Source of the DNA: Bryobacterales bacterium
Lineage (GTDB): Bacteria > Acidobacteriota > Terriglobia > Bryobacterales > Bryobacteraceae
DNA: 37,462 nt
Assembly: GCA_016789785.1 (NCBI GenBank)
Contig: JAEUQE010000067.1
Location: forward strand, 1 to 37,462
Direction of reading: 5' to 3'
Every line of letters begins with the position of its first letter. Position 1 is the first letter of the stretch. A program made the translations under genes and the position numbers. Positions 27,701 through 34,472 of the stretch are shown here, one piece after another. A model generated the notes under the pieces. It was not told where the DNA came from. It did no database searches and saw only the letters and a program-made list of their open reading frames with translations.

Positions 27701-27978
27701 ATAATGCCATCCACCACCGCTTCCTGAAAACCGCTCGCCTTCGCACGAAGCACATAGGTTCCGTTGCGAAGGTCCGAGATGGTGTACTGGCCCGTCTCGT
27801 TGGACGCTGCCTTGTAAACGTAGCCCGTGTTGATGTCGCGCGCCTCCAATGCGACGCCCGGAACCGCGGCGCCGGTGGGATCGGTGACAATGCCCGTCAG
27901 TGTTGCGGAAGTGCTCTGCGCAAGCGAAAGGGAGGCGCTGGCCCAGAGAAATACCCAGAGTGCGATAGCGGGAAACAT
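24715..27978 (-). CDS. Oar-like TonB-dependent receptor with N-terminal carboxypeptidase-regulatory-like domain
   Basis: 1087 residues from the ATG at 27978, where a signal peptide begins (MFPAIALWVFLWASASLSLAQS). The longer frame upstream is Arg-rich and unsupported. Residues about 23-105 form a transthyretin-like/CarboxypepD_reg domain (TLTGIVTDPTGAAVPGVALEA, NETGQYTISDLRNGTYVLRAKASGF). A plug domain follows to about residue 230, with many aromatic-rich beta strands to the C-terminus, which ends in Trp as expected for BAM recognition. This is the enlarged receptor type abundant in Acidobacteria, thought to import large glycans or peptides. No SusD partner is adjacent. It shares a 563-bp divergent intergenic region with a sigma-54 promoter that points the other way. 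Confidence 0.9.
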   Translation of the reverse strand: MFPAIALWVFLWASASLSLAQSTSATLTGIVTDPTGAAVPGVALEARDINTGYVYKAASNETGQYTISDLRNGTYVLRAKASGFQEAVVDGIILTGLDNRRIDISMKVGSVDTIVEVQGGATLIETESARISDVKNRETLRALPLTLRRAWDYFTLSPQVNKTAVGFQVSFAGSRQNQGAANIDGTTIARSGGGYASGPLLDRTESFEELRMDISGSSAEFGTVGQTTLISRAGNNEFHGTFSDYYSTTAFRVRNPFATERASGVAHRFTFSAGGPIWIPRIYDGRNRTFIFGTLEINSGSPGRTQINQTVPLSAWRAGNFSGVATPIRDPFGGNAPFAGNVIPASRINGTARTLQDRFLALPNFGDPNTFAALNYRELRINQIAYQPTLTLRADHRFSDKAFVYGRLTKVDWNLDNWESLPTIQDRFRRWRTLRAATIAYTHSIRPNLLNEFRWGTSFDDLPNRSRIDGKALVQELGLRGLAPDLPSAGQIPRVDFAALGLSPIAVIGDCVPCGRDLIQQFLNHVTWIRGSHNLKMGFQYFWGFTNEIRQGAGLFGNATFSNQFTGHTYADFLLGVPTTLARNFPAIEPRRFNRTYAAFVQDEWKVTRRLTLNLGLRYQIYTGWREENGRQAAFDITSGNIVVPDGALDKVSPLMPTGYVGVVEASKAGYARSTLTRPDKNNLAPRFGFAYRPWDNSTVIRGGYGIFFDAAPVGPSAGSTVPFNITEPNFTNPREAPLVLPTFFPQTSAGGPTTVGLPPAFRPDLRIPYSMQYSLTLERQQWNTGFRVTYTGTNTRQGVYRWDVNQPLADAQLYVDKPRRFPRYPGINYTDNGAGHQYHGVSMEVERRNYKGLHYQLYYTLAKDIQDLENLESPQNAYDRRSERSTWGALPRHRWMGNVIYDLPFGKGRLWANNMGRIGNAIFGGWQLSSIYIYETGGAITPVWTGPDPTGTRFTNTRTRPTVTLRPDRIADGRLDNPTVARWFDVGAFAAPPIGRFGNSGKGVIYGTPGNVMHGTLAKHFLLKERVRFRLEFLGTNVLNHPNYMNPNTNVTDLGTAGVVTATMDRNAKFDSAIPREMQAQLRIEW

Positions 27979-28318
27979 TGCGGAAAGACTATCAAAGCGC
28001 AACACCGTTCGCCACTGCGGCCGCCGGCTCCGATGATTCACGCGATTGGACGGAGCCGGATCAGTAAGATCTGCAGGTCGCCGGAACGAGCGCGGGCCAC
28101 CTTGTGGAGTGCAGCGCACAGTGCACGAGCGGCAACTGCCAGGGTGGACTGGCCGCCGATTCCCGATCGGGGTAGAGAGAAAATTCTACCCGGAAGCCTG
28201 CCCTCAGAACCGAGGCGGTAAAACTTTCCAGGTGTCGCTGCCTGGTCCGGCAAAATCGATCGGCGGGCGCCGTTCACATCCAGACAGCATAGTCTTTATT
28301 TTCAAAGCGATACGAGTT

Positions 28319-28334
28319 TGGCACGGGTCTTGCA
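28319..28334 (+). promoter_or_regulatory. Sigma-54 (RpoN) promoter
   Basis: TGGCAC-N5-TTGCA is an exact match to the -24/-12 consensus, with the GG and GC elements at correct spacing (28320-28321 and 28332-28333). Predicted transcription starts near 28345 on the plus strand, about 197 nt before the coiled-coil gene. Sigma-54 promoters need an AAA+ enhancer-binding activator, which is not encoded in the window. Confidence 0.75.
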
Positions 28335-28356
28335 CTAGAAAGGGCACGGGGAGAAA

Positions 28357-28403
28357 GGCAGGCAGGCGGCTTGAAGGCCTCCGCCTTCAGCGGCTTGCCT
28401 GTC
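28357..28403 (+). other. Large imperfect hairpin in 5' leader
   Basis: AGGCGGCTTGAAGGC pairs imperfectly with GCCTTCAGCGGCTTGCCT around a 4-nt loop (CTCC), and outer GGCAGGC/GCCTGTC adds more pairing. It starts about 12 nt after the predicted sigma-54 start site, so it would cap the mRNA leader. It may stabilise the message or be a separate REP-type repeat. Confidence 0.45.
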
Positions 28404-28541
28404 TACGTAAATCGCGCCCGGCCGCGGGACGCCACGCGACTTACAAAAGCGCTCGTGCCTGCGTATTTCCCACGCAGAGCGCGAACTTCACTTACTGCGA
28501 CCGTTTCCACTGACACAAACTGATGAAGGAGATCGATAACC

Positions 28542-29444
28542 ATGAACACGAATAGTGTGTCTTCTCAACCCGAGAGTACCTCGCGTTTCTCCGCTCCCGT
28601 GATTGCCGGCCTTACCCTCGGCGTGGCGCTCATCGGCAGCAACGTTTACTTTGCCTCGCGCACCAGCCAGCTTGAGTCCGAGATCAAAGGCTTGCGCACC
28701 GCCGTGAAGGAAGAACTGGTAAGTCTGCAGAATGACACCAAGAGTGTTTCGCAGCAGAACGAGCGCACCTTCGCCGAGTTGCAGAAGCAGATTCAGACGA
28801 CGGAATCGAAGTCCCAGCAGGCCGCGATGCAGGCCGGCGCCAACGCCCGCCGCTATTCCGAACAGGTTGCGAGGAAGATCTCTGACCAGCACCAGCAGCA
28901 GTTGAGCGCCACCAATCAGCAATTGCAGGAACAGTTGAATTCGAAGATCGGCGAAGTGAAGGAAGTCGCCACCGCGACCAACGCGCAGGTGACGGGGATC
29001 GCCAGCGAAGTGACCAGCGTGAAAACGGAAGTTGCCAGCGCGAAGTCGGAACTCGACCGCACGATTCAGGATCTGCGCACCGTGCGTGGCGACCTCGGCG
29101 TCCAGAGCGGACTCATCGCCACGAACTCCAAAGAGCTGGCCGCCCTGCGTGCCATGGGTGAGCGCAACTACATCGAGTTCCAACTGCCCAAGACCAAAGG
29201 TCCCCAGCGCATTGGTGATGTGGCCGTGCAGTTGAAGAAGTTTGACCCGAAGCGCAACCGCTACACGATCGAGCTTGTGGCCGACGACAAGAAGGTGGAA
29301 AAGAAGGATCGCACCGTGAACGAACCGGTGCAGTTCTACCTCGCCTCGGCCCGGGTGCCTTATGAAATCGTGGTCAACGAAGTGCGCCGCGACAGCATCG
29401 TGGGCTACCTCTCCGCCCCGAAGGTGAAGCAGGCGCGCAACTAG
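28542..29444 (+). CDS. Single-pass membrane protein with long periplasmic coiled coil
   Basis: 300 residues after a strong AAGGAG site. A short Ser-rich cytoplasmic tail (1-18) precedes one membrane helix (about 19-38, VIAGLTLGVALIGSNVYFA). Residues 40-205 are a Gln/Glu/Ala-rich coiled coil with heptads (TSQLESEIKGLRTAV, QQQLSATNQQLQEQL). Residues about 208-300 are a compact, charged beta-rich domain (YIEFQLPKTKGPQRIGDVAVQLKKF...). I do not recognise the family. The arrangement suggests an envelope spacer or a regulator sensing or binding something in the periplasm. Its own sigma-54 promoter and terminator make it a single-gene unit under specialised control. Confidence 0.8.
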   Translation: MNTNSVSSQPESTSRFSAPVIAGLTLGVALIGSNVYFASRTSQLESEIKGLRTAVKEELVSLQNDTKSVSQQNERTFAELQKQIQTTESKSQQAAMQAGANARRYSEQVARKISDQHQQQLSATNQQLQEQLNSKIGEVKEVATATNAQVTGIASEVTSVKTEVASAKSELDRTIQDLRTVRGDLGVQSGLIATNSKELAALRAMGERNYIEFQLPKTKGPQRIGDVAVQLKKFDPKRNRYTIELVADDKKVEKKDRTVNEPVQFYLASARVPYEIVVNEVRRDSIVGYLSAPKVKQARN

Positions 29445-29497
29445 GCTCGCCGCACACGTCCTCCGACCAATAGACCATTTGTCCTTCCCATACGATT

Positions 29498-29536
29498 GCG
29501 CCGTTCACCGAAGTTGGTGGGCGGCGCGTTTTTTTT
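29498..29536 (+). terminator. Intrinsic terminator of coiled-coil gene
   Basis: GCGCCG...CGGCGC forms the outer stem and CACC/GGTG an inner extension around a GAAGTT loop, followed after one G by eight T residues (29529-29536). It lies 54 bp after the stop codon. This is a strong factor-independent terminator on the plus strand. Confidence 0.9.
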
Positions 29537-29555
29537 GCACCGCCAAGCCGCGCGG

Positions 29556-30203
29556 TCAACTCCCCAGCACGATCGGCACCAGTTCCGGCATCCGGTCCAA
29601 CAGGTAGTCCGGCGGCTCCGCCTTCAGGGACTCCGGCTGAAATCCATAGGTGACGCCGCAAGCGGGAATCCCCGCGTTCCTCGCGGTGCGGATGTCGACC
29701 GCGCTATCGCCCACCATCAGCGCAAGGTCCCGCGCGACTCCCGATTCCCTCAACAACGCGTGCACACCCACGGGATCCGGCTTCTTCTGCTCAAAGCTGT
29801 TGCCGCCGTAGATACGGAAGAAATGCCGTGCCACGCCGAGCCCGTCAATGATCGCCTCCGCAATGTGAGCGGGCTTGTTGGTCAGCACCGCCATCGGAAT
29901 CCCACCATCGCGAAACGCATCCAGCGACTCGCGTACCCCCGGATACAACACCGTGTAGTCGAGCATGTGCGCCCGATAGTACTGCAGGAAGAACGCGAGA
30001 GCGCGCTCCACATCGGCATCCGGCGCATCGGGACCCATCGCACGGCGGATCAGCACCGGCGCACCATTGCCGACGTAGGAGTGGATGGTTTCCGCGGCCA
30101 ACTCAGCGAACCCCATGTGCACACGCGCGGCGTTCACCGCGTTGACAAGATCCTGCTGGGAATCGATGAGTGTCCCATCGAGATCGAAAATCAGCAATCG
30201 CAT
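29556..30203 (-). CDS. gph: HAD-superfamily phosphatase, phosphoglycolate phosphatase-like
   Basis: 215 residues. HAD motif I is DLDGT with nucleophile D7 and general acid D9. Motif II is T108-N-K, motif III is K140/K141 in EQKKPDP, and motif IV is GDSAVD (165-170). The four-helix cap between motifs I and II is of the Gph/beta-phosphoglucomutase type. Phosphoglycolate removal after DNA repair is the likely role, but Gph-like enzymes are hard to tell from other small HAD phosphatases. Its ATG overlaps the cvpA stop by one base, making it the third gene of the purC-cvpA-gph operon. Confidence 0.8.
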   Translation of the reverse strand: MRLLIFDLDGTLIDSQQDLVNAVNAARVHMGFAELAAETIHSYVGNGAPVLIRRAMGPDAPDADVERALAFFLQYYRAHMLDYTVLYPGVRESLDAFRDGGIPMAVLTNKPAHIAEAIIDGLGVARHFFRIYGGNSFEQKKPDPVGVHALLRESGVARDLALMVGDSAVDIRTARNAGIPACGVTYGFQPESLKAEPPDYLLDRMPELVPIVLGS

Positions 30204-30826
30204 TAGAATTCCGTCTTCTTCGGCACCGTGACCTTACGGTCCGCATCCTTGTCTTTCTCGCGCCGCTTTTCGCCGCGCTCTTTATCGATGCCGAACTCCA
30301 CGGCCTTGCTCCACGCGCCGTGCACTTTTTCGTAGCTCTTCTGGAAGCCGTCCGTCAGTTCGTGAGGCGCGGCCTTGCTGAAGATGCGCGCGGCTTCGAG
30401 GACATAGGGCGCAATCTCGCTTTCGACAATCGAACTCGGCGGCGGGTTGAGACTGAACGCCATCACGACCATCACGATCGCAATCGAAATGAGAAGCCCT
30501 CGCAGAAGCCCGAAGCATGCGCCCAGCGTCCGGTCCAGCCATCCGATTCCAGCCCACTTGAAGGCCATCGCGAGCAACCTGCCGATCACGGCTCCCGCAA
30601 GAATCACCAGCGCGAACACGGCAACGAATCCGAGAAAGTTCGCCACCGCTTTCGAACTCACATATTCCATGAACATGGAGCCCGCCGCACCATAGAACCA
30701 GACTGCCAGAAAGAACGCGGCCAGCGTCGCGGTGATGCCGACCACCGTGCGCGCGAATCCTTTCATCCCACCCGATACGACCGAGGACGCGAGCGTCAGC
30801 CCGAGAACAACGTCGAGCCAATTCAC
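30203..30826 (-). CDS. cvpA: CvpA family inner-membrane protein
   Basis: 207 residues starting with GTG; the GTGA overlaps the purC stop by four bases. The start MNWLDVVLGLTL matches the CvpA opening. Four hydrophobic helices are visible at about residues 3-20, 27-48, 62-85 and 105-125, with GGMKGFAR (19-26) and WLDRTLGACFGLLRG (96-110) as family-like loops. The C-terminal 50 residues are hydrophilic and rich in Lys/Glu/Asp, longer than usual. CvpA proteins affect colicin V production, biofilm and envelope stress in other bacteria, and often sit beside purine genes, as here. Confidence 0.85.
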   Translation of the reverse strand: MNWLDVVLGLTLASSVVSGGMKGFARTVVGITATLAAFFLAVWFYGAAGSMFMEYVSSKAVANFLGFVAVFALVILAGAVIGRLLAMAFKWAGIGWLDRTLGACFGLLRGLLISIAIVMVVMAFSLNPPPSSIVESEIAPYVLEAARIFSKAAPHELTDGFQKSYEKVHGAWSKAVEFGIDKERGEKRREKDKDADRKVTVPKKTEF

Positions 30827-31716
30827 TGGAGATCCCTGCCGGTAAGCGCCAGGTATGCTTCTTTGTACTTCTGGCTGGTGCGCGAGGCGACTTCGGCAGG
30901 CAATGGCGGCGCGGGCGGACGCTTATCCCAATCGAGCGTCTCCAGGTAATCGCGCACGTACTGCTTATCGTAGGAACGCTGTGGCCCCCCGGGCACATAC
31001 GTATCGCGCGGCCAGAAGCGCGAGGAATCGGGAGTCAGCACTTCGTCGGCGAGCGTGATCTTGCCGTCAATCATCCCGAACTCGAACTTCGTATCGGCAA
31101 GCACAATCCCGCGGGTCTCCGCGTAATCCGCAGCCTTGCGGTAGATGGCGAGAGTGAAGTCGCGAAGCTGATGCGCCAGACCGGCGCCTGCGATCTCGAC
31201 AAAACGGTCGAAGGGGATGTTTTCATCATGCCCCGACTGCGCCTTCGTAGCGGGTGTGAAGATCGGTTCCGGTAGTTTGCTGCTTTCGAGCAGGCCGACC
31301 GGCAAAGCGATCCCACAGATTGCGCCCGTGGACTTGTAGTCCTTCCATCCCGAGCCCGAAACGTAGCCTCGCGCGACACACTCGGCTTCGAACATCTGCG
31401 CGCGCCGCACGAGCATGGACCGTCCTTCGAGCTGGTCGCGGAAGGGCTGCAATTGCGATGGGTATTCGGAAAAGTCGGCGGTGAGGAGGTGAGTGGGAAC
31501 GATGTCCTTCAAGAAATCGAACCAGAATAGCGACATCTGGGTGAGGATGCGCCCTTTGTCGGGAATGCCCGTGGGAAGAATGCAGTCAAACGCGGAGATG
31601 CGATCCGTGGCGACGAACAAGAGCGTGTCACCGAGATTGTAGACGTCACGGACCTTGCCTCGGGATCGCAGTTCGATGCCGGGAAGGCTGGTTTCAAGCA
31701 GGATCGGAGAAAGCAT
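30823..31716 (-). CDS. purC: SAICAR synthetase (phosphoribosylaminoimidazole-succinocarboxamide synthase)
   Basis: 297 residues from the ATG at 31716. The frame continues 18 codons upstream without conserved residues. Family hallmarks are RGKVRDVYNLGDTLLFVATDRISAFD (nucleotide-binding lobe), ARGYVSGSGWKDYKSTGAICG, and LADTKFEFGMIDGKITLADEVLTPDSSRFW. The enzyme joins aspartate to CAIR in purine synthesis. It is of the long, Ade1-like type rather than the short E. coli type. It is the first gene of a three-gene operon with overlapping stop and start codons. A TACACT -10-like box lies on the minus strand at about 31793-31798. Confidence 0.95.
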   Translation of the reverse strand: MLSPILLETSLPGIELRSRGKVRDVYNLGDTLLFVATDRISAFDCILPTGIPDKGRILTQMSLFWFDFLKDIVPTHLLTADFSEYPSQLQPFRDQLEGRSMLVRRAQMFEAECVARGYVSGSGWKDYKSTGAICGIALPVGLLESSKLPEPIFTPATKAQSGHDENIPFDRFVEIAGAGLAHQLRDFTLAIYRKAADYAETRGIVLADTKFEFGMIDGKITLADEVLTPDSSRFWPRDTYVPGGPQRSYDKQYVRDYLETLDWDKRPPAPPLPAEVASRTSQKYKEAYLALTGRDLQ

Positions 31717-31833
31717 GCGGTTGAGGGTCAGCGGGCAGAAAACAGCAATGCCGCGGGTGCGGCGTTGCACGATGCTCTGTCACTCTGATTAGTGTAGCGC
31801 CCTGGGTGGGCCGCTGGAGGATCCGTTCCTTGC

Positions 31834-32418
31834 TCAGGCGGATTTCGGCGAGCCCGCGGGCAGCAGATGAATCTCGCGCACATCCGCCGGCGAGGCCGTG
31901 AAGTCTTCGTACAGATCCACACCCTTCACGGTGATGATGTACCGTCCGTTGTCGGCCACCTTGATCTCACCACTTTCCTTGAGATACCAGAGAGGGAACT
32001 CGAGATGCTCTTTCGGGATGTTCAGCAGGTCCTCCATCTCGCGGATATTGAGGCCGGGCTGATTGGGACTGTGCTGGCGCTTCTGGTAAAGCACGCCGAG
32101 GATGCCCTCGCGTTTCTTCTTCTCATTCTCGCGGCCAGACGGAGCAGTCTTCTGATCGAAGACCTGCCAGGTGACCTTGGACTGCGCGCGATGCTGTACA
32201 TCGTAGGCCGCGCGCTGAGCAGGGTCGCTGAGCAGATGATAGGCCTTCAGCAGTTGCTGAAACAGGGGCTCATTTCCCGTCTCGGCGTTGTCGGGGTGAT
32301 AACGCTGCGCCAACATGCGGAACACGCGTTGAATCGTCTCAGCCTCGGCGTTGGGGCTGATCTGTAGCAACTCGTAGTAGTCGGCGAAGTCCGCCGATGG
32401 CGTAGGTGTGTTTGACAT
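31834..32418 (-). CDS. J-domain protein with unknown C-terminal domain
   Basis: 194 residues. A J domain covers residues 13-73, with the Hsp70-activating H41-P-D43 and the helix 3-4 end SDPAQRAAYD. A charged linker (about 90-105, RENEKKKREG) leads to a C-terminal segment (105-194) that reads like a small winged-helix domain: ILGVLYQKRQ, LNIREMEDLLNIPKEHLEFPLWYLKESGEIKVAD, YIITVKGVDLYE. It is not a full DnaJ: no Gly/Phe region or zinc finger. It probably directs DnaK to a specific client. It stands alone between the pur operon and a divergent PCP_red gene. Confidence 0.8.
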   Translation of the reverse strand: MSNTPTPSADFADYYELLQISPNAEAETIQRVFRMLAQRYHPDNAETGNEPLFQQLLKAYHLLSDPAQRAAYDVQHRAQSKVTWQVFDQKTAPSGRENEKKKREGILGVLYQKRQHSPNQPGLNIREMEDLLNIPKEHLEFPLWYLKESGEIKVADNGRYIITVKGVDLYEDFTASPADVREIHLLPAGSPKSA

Positions 32419-32554
32419 GACTGAAATATGAGGGCACGCGAACCGGCCCTGTTCCGTCTAACGGCAGCTTGGCCGATCGATAAGATGAGAGCTTGCGCTT
32501 AGTACACACCGTGACTTGCCTTAGGGGAAACCACTGCGCGACAATCGCGAGGTC

Positions 32555-32821
32555 ATGAACTGGAATGATGCCGCCGAAGACCTTTTGAACGCGATTCTCG
32601 CTCGCACACCACGGCCAGTGCGCGAAGAAGCGGAGAACGCCCTGCGCAAGGCCGCCGAATCCACCGCGGAGGAGGAGGGGAAAAACCGCGTGGGTGTCGA
32701 AACCGTGGTGGCCGCCTGGGTGCGTTCCACTCCTGTGCCGATCCGCCCGGACCTGACGCGGCAGATGGAGCAATTGGGTCTCGACCCGGATGAGTATCAG
32801 TGGCTGTTGGAAGAGAATTGA
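32555..32821 (+). CDS. Small PCP_red domain protein
   Basis: 88 residues after a GAGG motif. The pattern WNDAAEDLLNAILARTPRPVREEAENALRKAAES...VGVETVVAAW resembles the PCP_red domain, the short C-terminal helical domain of protochlorophyllide reductase ChlB, which also occurs as stand-alone proteins in non-phototrophs. No bacteriochlorophyll genes are in the window. The role of the stand-alone form is unknown. The domain call rests on pattern memory. It is divergent from the J-domain gene. Confidence 0.6.
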   Translation: MNWNDAAEDLLNAILARTPRPVREEAENALRKAAESTAEEEGKNRVGVETVVAAWVRSTPVPIRPDLTRQMEQLGLDPDEYQWLLEEN

Positions 32822-32903
32822 CTAGCCCCAATTACTTTTCATTTTGGGGCATGGCATAGGTCCCGAGGAGTCAGGACCCTGCCTAATAGTGACTCCGTAG
32901 ACC

Positions 32904-32995
32904 GGCTACGGTAACGCAGCCTTCAGGCTGCCGCCTCGACACTCATGTCGAGGCCCGTGCTCACGGCCGGCGAATCGCCCTGATGGATGATAAGT
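32904..32995 (-). repeat. REP-like hairpin unit, copy B (uninterrupted)
   Basis: Plus-strand order is GGCTACGGTAACGCAG, hairpin 2 GCAGCC-TTCA-GGCTGC (32916-32931), hairpin 1 CCTCGACA-CTCA-TGTCGAGG (32934-32953), then AGGCCCGTGCTCACGGCCGG and a further weakly matching tail. The same order occurs on the minus strand at 24682-24140, with a 455-bp insert after CACTCATGT. Confidence 0.75.
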
Positions 32996-33037
32996 TCGTA
33001 GTACATCGGTGATCGCGCATTTCCTTCACCTCGCCCT

Positions 33038-33080
33038 GCGCCGAGATGAGTCTCGGCGCGGCAGGCTTAAGCCTAGCGCC
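33038..33080 (+). repeat. REP-like hairpin unit, copy C (diverged)
   Basis: GCGCCGAGA-TGAG-TCTCGGCGC (33038-33059) followed by GGCAGGC-TTAA-GCCTAGC. It has the same architecture as copies A and B read on their matching strand: a stem with a TGAG loop, then GCGGCAG and a second stem. The stem sequences differ while pairing is retained. Confidence 0.6.
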
Positions 33081-33207
33081 ACGGTGAGGTGCACAGCGCT
33101 TAAGAGAAAAAGTGAACAGTGCAGTATCGAACCTAGTGCTGCGCGGGAATGCTCCCCGGGCATCGCTCGATTGATCTGTTGATTTTGGAGGATTGCTCGC
33201 GGCAGGA

Positions 33208-33429
33208 CTATTCCTGCGCCGACATTTGCTGATCGAGATCACGCCATGCGCTGATCTTGAGCCGCCGGCAGACCCAGCACAGGCCCTCGGTGGAATTCGG
33301 AGCCGCATCGGCATCGCACACCTTGCACTTCACGGCGGAGCTTGGACGGTCCGCCGATATCGCAGCCTTGGCCTGCTCAATGATCTCTTTCGAAACCACC
33401 GGCTTCTCTTCGATTGGTTTGCGTCTCAT
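33208..33429 (-). CDS. Small zinc-ribbon protein
   Basis: 73 residues from the ATG at 33429. A TTG eight codons upstream is also in frame. Two CxxC pairs, CKVC and CWVC, are 13 residues apart (CKVCDADAAP...GLCWVCRRLK), a zinc-ribbon/treble-clef layout, followed by a short amphipathic helix (WRDLDQQMSAQE). The N-terminal half is Lys/Glu-rich and helical. Function unknown; similar small ribbons bind nucleic acids or proteins. It is on the same strand as the phosphoesterase, about 100 bp downstream of it. Confidence 0.6.
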   Translation of the reverse strand: MRRKPIEEKPVVSKEIIEQAKAAISADRPSSAVKCKVCDADAAPNSTEGLCWVCRRLKISAWRDLDQQMSAQE

Positions 33430-33533
33430 AGGCGGATATAGTCCCTTCACCAATCACACCACACGAGGAACGAAACCGCAATGCCAAACCCGCGGATTGA
33501 GGTTTCGCCGGCTGCTGTGCTAAGCCTTCGCTC

Positions 33534-34397
33534 TTAGCCGGAACGCCTGCCGGCGGGCGTTTCACCGGTCTTTCCGGCGCGTGGCCATTCCACGCTCTTC
33601 TGCCGGCGGAACCCGCGCACCACAATCGCATCAGGCCTCAGATCGACGATGGTGTGCGCTCCTCCGGCGGGGTCAGGTTCCTCAATCACGGAGACCAGCG
33701 TCAGATAGTGAATCCCGTTGAGCTGCGAATAGCCGCCCTCGTGGTGATGGCCCTGAAACACCGCGGCGACACGGCCGGACGTTTCCAGTAGCTTGCGAAC
33801 GTCCGCTGCGTTCTTCACGGCAAGTTCGGTTGCAACATCCAGCCGCTGGTGTGCGAAAACAATGGTGGGCAGATTTGTTTTGGCAAGATCCTTGGCCAGC
33901 CAGTCGAGTTCGGCTTTGGGAATCCAGGTGTCACGCCAATCGTTGTTCTTGCGGCCGTAAGGGGTCTCATCTTCCTTGAAGCACGCGTCCAGAATGACGA
34001 AGTGCCAGCCTGCCCGGTCGAACGAGTAGTAGGACTCGGTGCGGCCGATCGCGCCGAGAAACTCCTGCTTGGTGAGTGTCCAGATGCAATGATTGCCGAG
34101 CACGTAGTGGCGATCCGCTTTCACCTGCGCGAACACTGCCTCAGCCTCGCGGGCAAGCGCAAGTTCGCCCTCCACGGTGGGCGCTTCGTCGATGAGATCG
34201 CCCATCTCCACGGCGAAGTCGACGCCCTCGGAATTGAACTCCGCCACCGCCGCCCGCAGACGCCCAAGCGCCTGCCGGTAGTAGCGGTTGTTGCGGACAT
34301 CGAGTTCGGCATGATGGATGTCCGCGACCAGGCCGATACGAAGCGTTGCTCCCGGCGGCATCATCATCGGAAGAGCCAACAGAGTCCGGCGCAGCAT
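33534..34397 (-). CDS. Calcineurin-like metallophosphoesterase, ADPRibase-Mn-like
   Basis: 287 residues from the ATG at 34397, which begins a short Arg-then-hydrophobic segment (MLRRTLLALPMMM) that may be a weak signal peptide. The longer frame overlaps the divergent sulfatase. Metal motifs are D26-I-H28, G66-D67-L-I-D70, G101-N-H-C104, H183, and GHHH with H217/H219. The usual GNH(D/E) reads GNHC. The spacing YYRQALGRLRAAV and DFAVEMGDLID recalls Mn-dependent ADP-ribose/CDP-alcohol pyrophosphatases. A nucleotide-diphosphate or phosphodiester substrate is inferred. It is divergent from the sulfatase, with 75 bp between starts. Confidence 0.8.
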   Translation of the reverse strand: MLRRTLLALPMMMPPGATLRIGLVADIHHAELDVRNNRYYRQALGRLRAAVAEFNSEGVDFAVEMGDLIDEAPTVEGELALAREAEAVFAQVKADRHYVLGNHCIWTLTKQEFLGAIGRTESYYSFDRAGWHFVILDACFKEDETPYGRKNNDWRDTWIPKAELDWLAKDLAKTNLPTIVFAHQRLDVATELAVKNAADVRKLLETSGRVAAVFQGHHHEGGYSQLNGIHYLTLVSVIEEPDPAGGAHTIVDLRPDAIVVRGFRRQKSVEWPRAGKTGETPAGRRSG

Positions 34398-34454
34398 ATC
34401 AACTCCGCAGTCCCGCACGGCACAGCGTTCCGCGGCCGGACCGCGGCGCCGCCT

Positions 34455-34463
34455 TGGTATGAT
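34455..34463 (+). promoter_or_regulatory. Extended -10 promoter of sulfatase 2
   Basis: TG-G-TATGAT is an extended -10 element, and no good -35 is seen. Transcription would begin near 34470, only about 3 nt before the sulfatase ATG at 34473, so the mRNA would be nearly leaderless. Confidence 0.5.
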
Positions 34464-34472
34464 CGTGAGTCC

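Larger units (their letters stand above)
27979..28541. promoter_or_regulatory. 563-bp divergent control region
   Basis: It lies between the TonB receptor (minus) and the coiled-coil gene (plus). It contains a sigma-54 promoter and two upstream inverted repeats: GGGTAGA...TCTACCC at 28170-28191 and CCAGG...CCTGG at 28228-28245. These sit about 100-175 bp upstream of the predicted start, a normal distance for enhancer-binding proteins. A long imperfect hairpin lies in the transcribed leader. No gene is seen; the open frames here lack domains and good starts. Confidence 0.5.
32822..33207. other. Non-coding region with palindromic repeats
   Basis: 386 bp with no credible gene. It holds a 7-bp stem (GCCCCAA/TTGGGGC, 32825-32850) just after the PCP_red gene that may act as a weak terminator, then REP-like copies B and C in opposite orientations. 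Confidence 0.6.
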
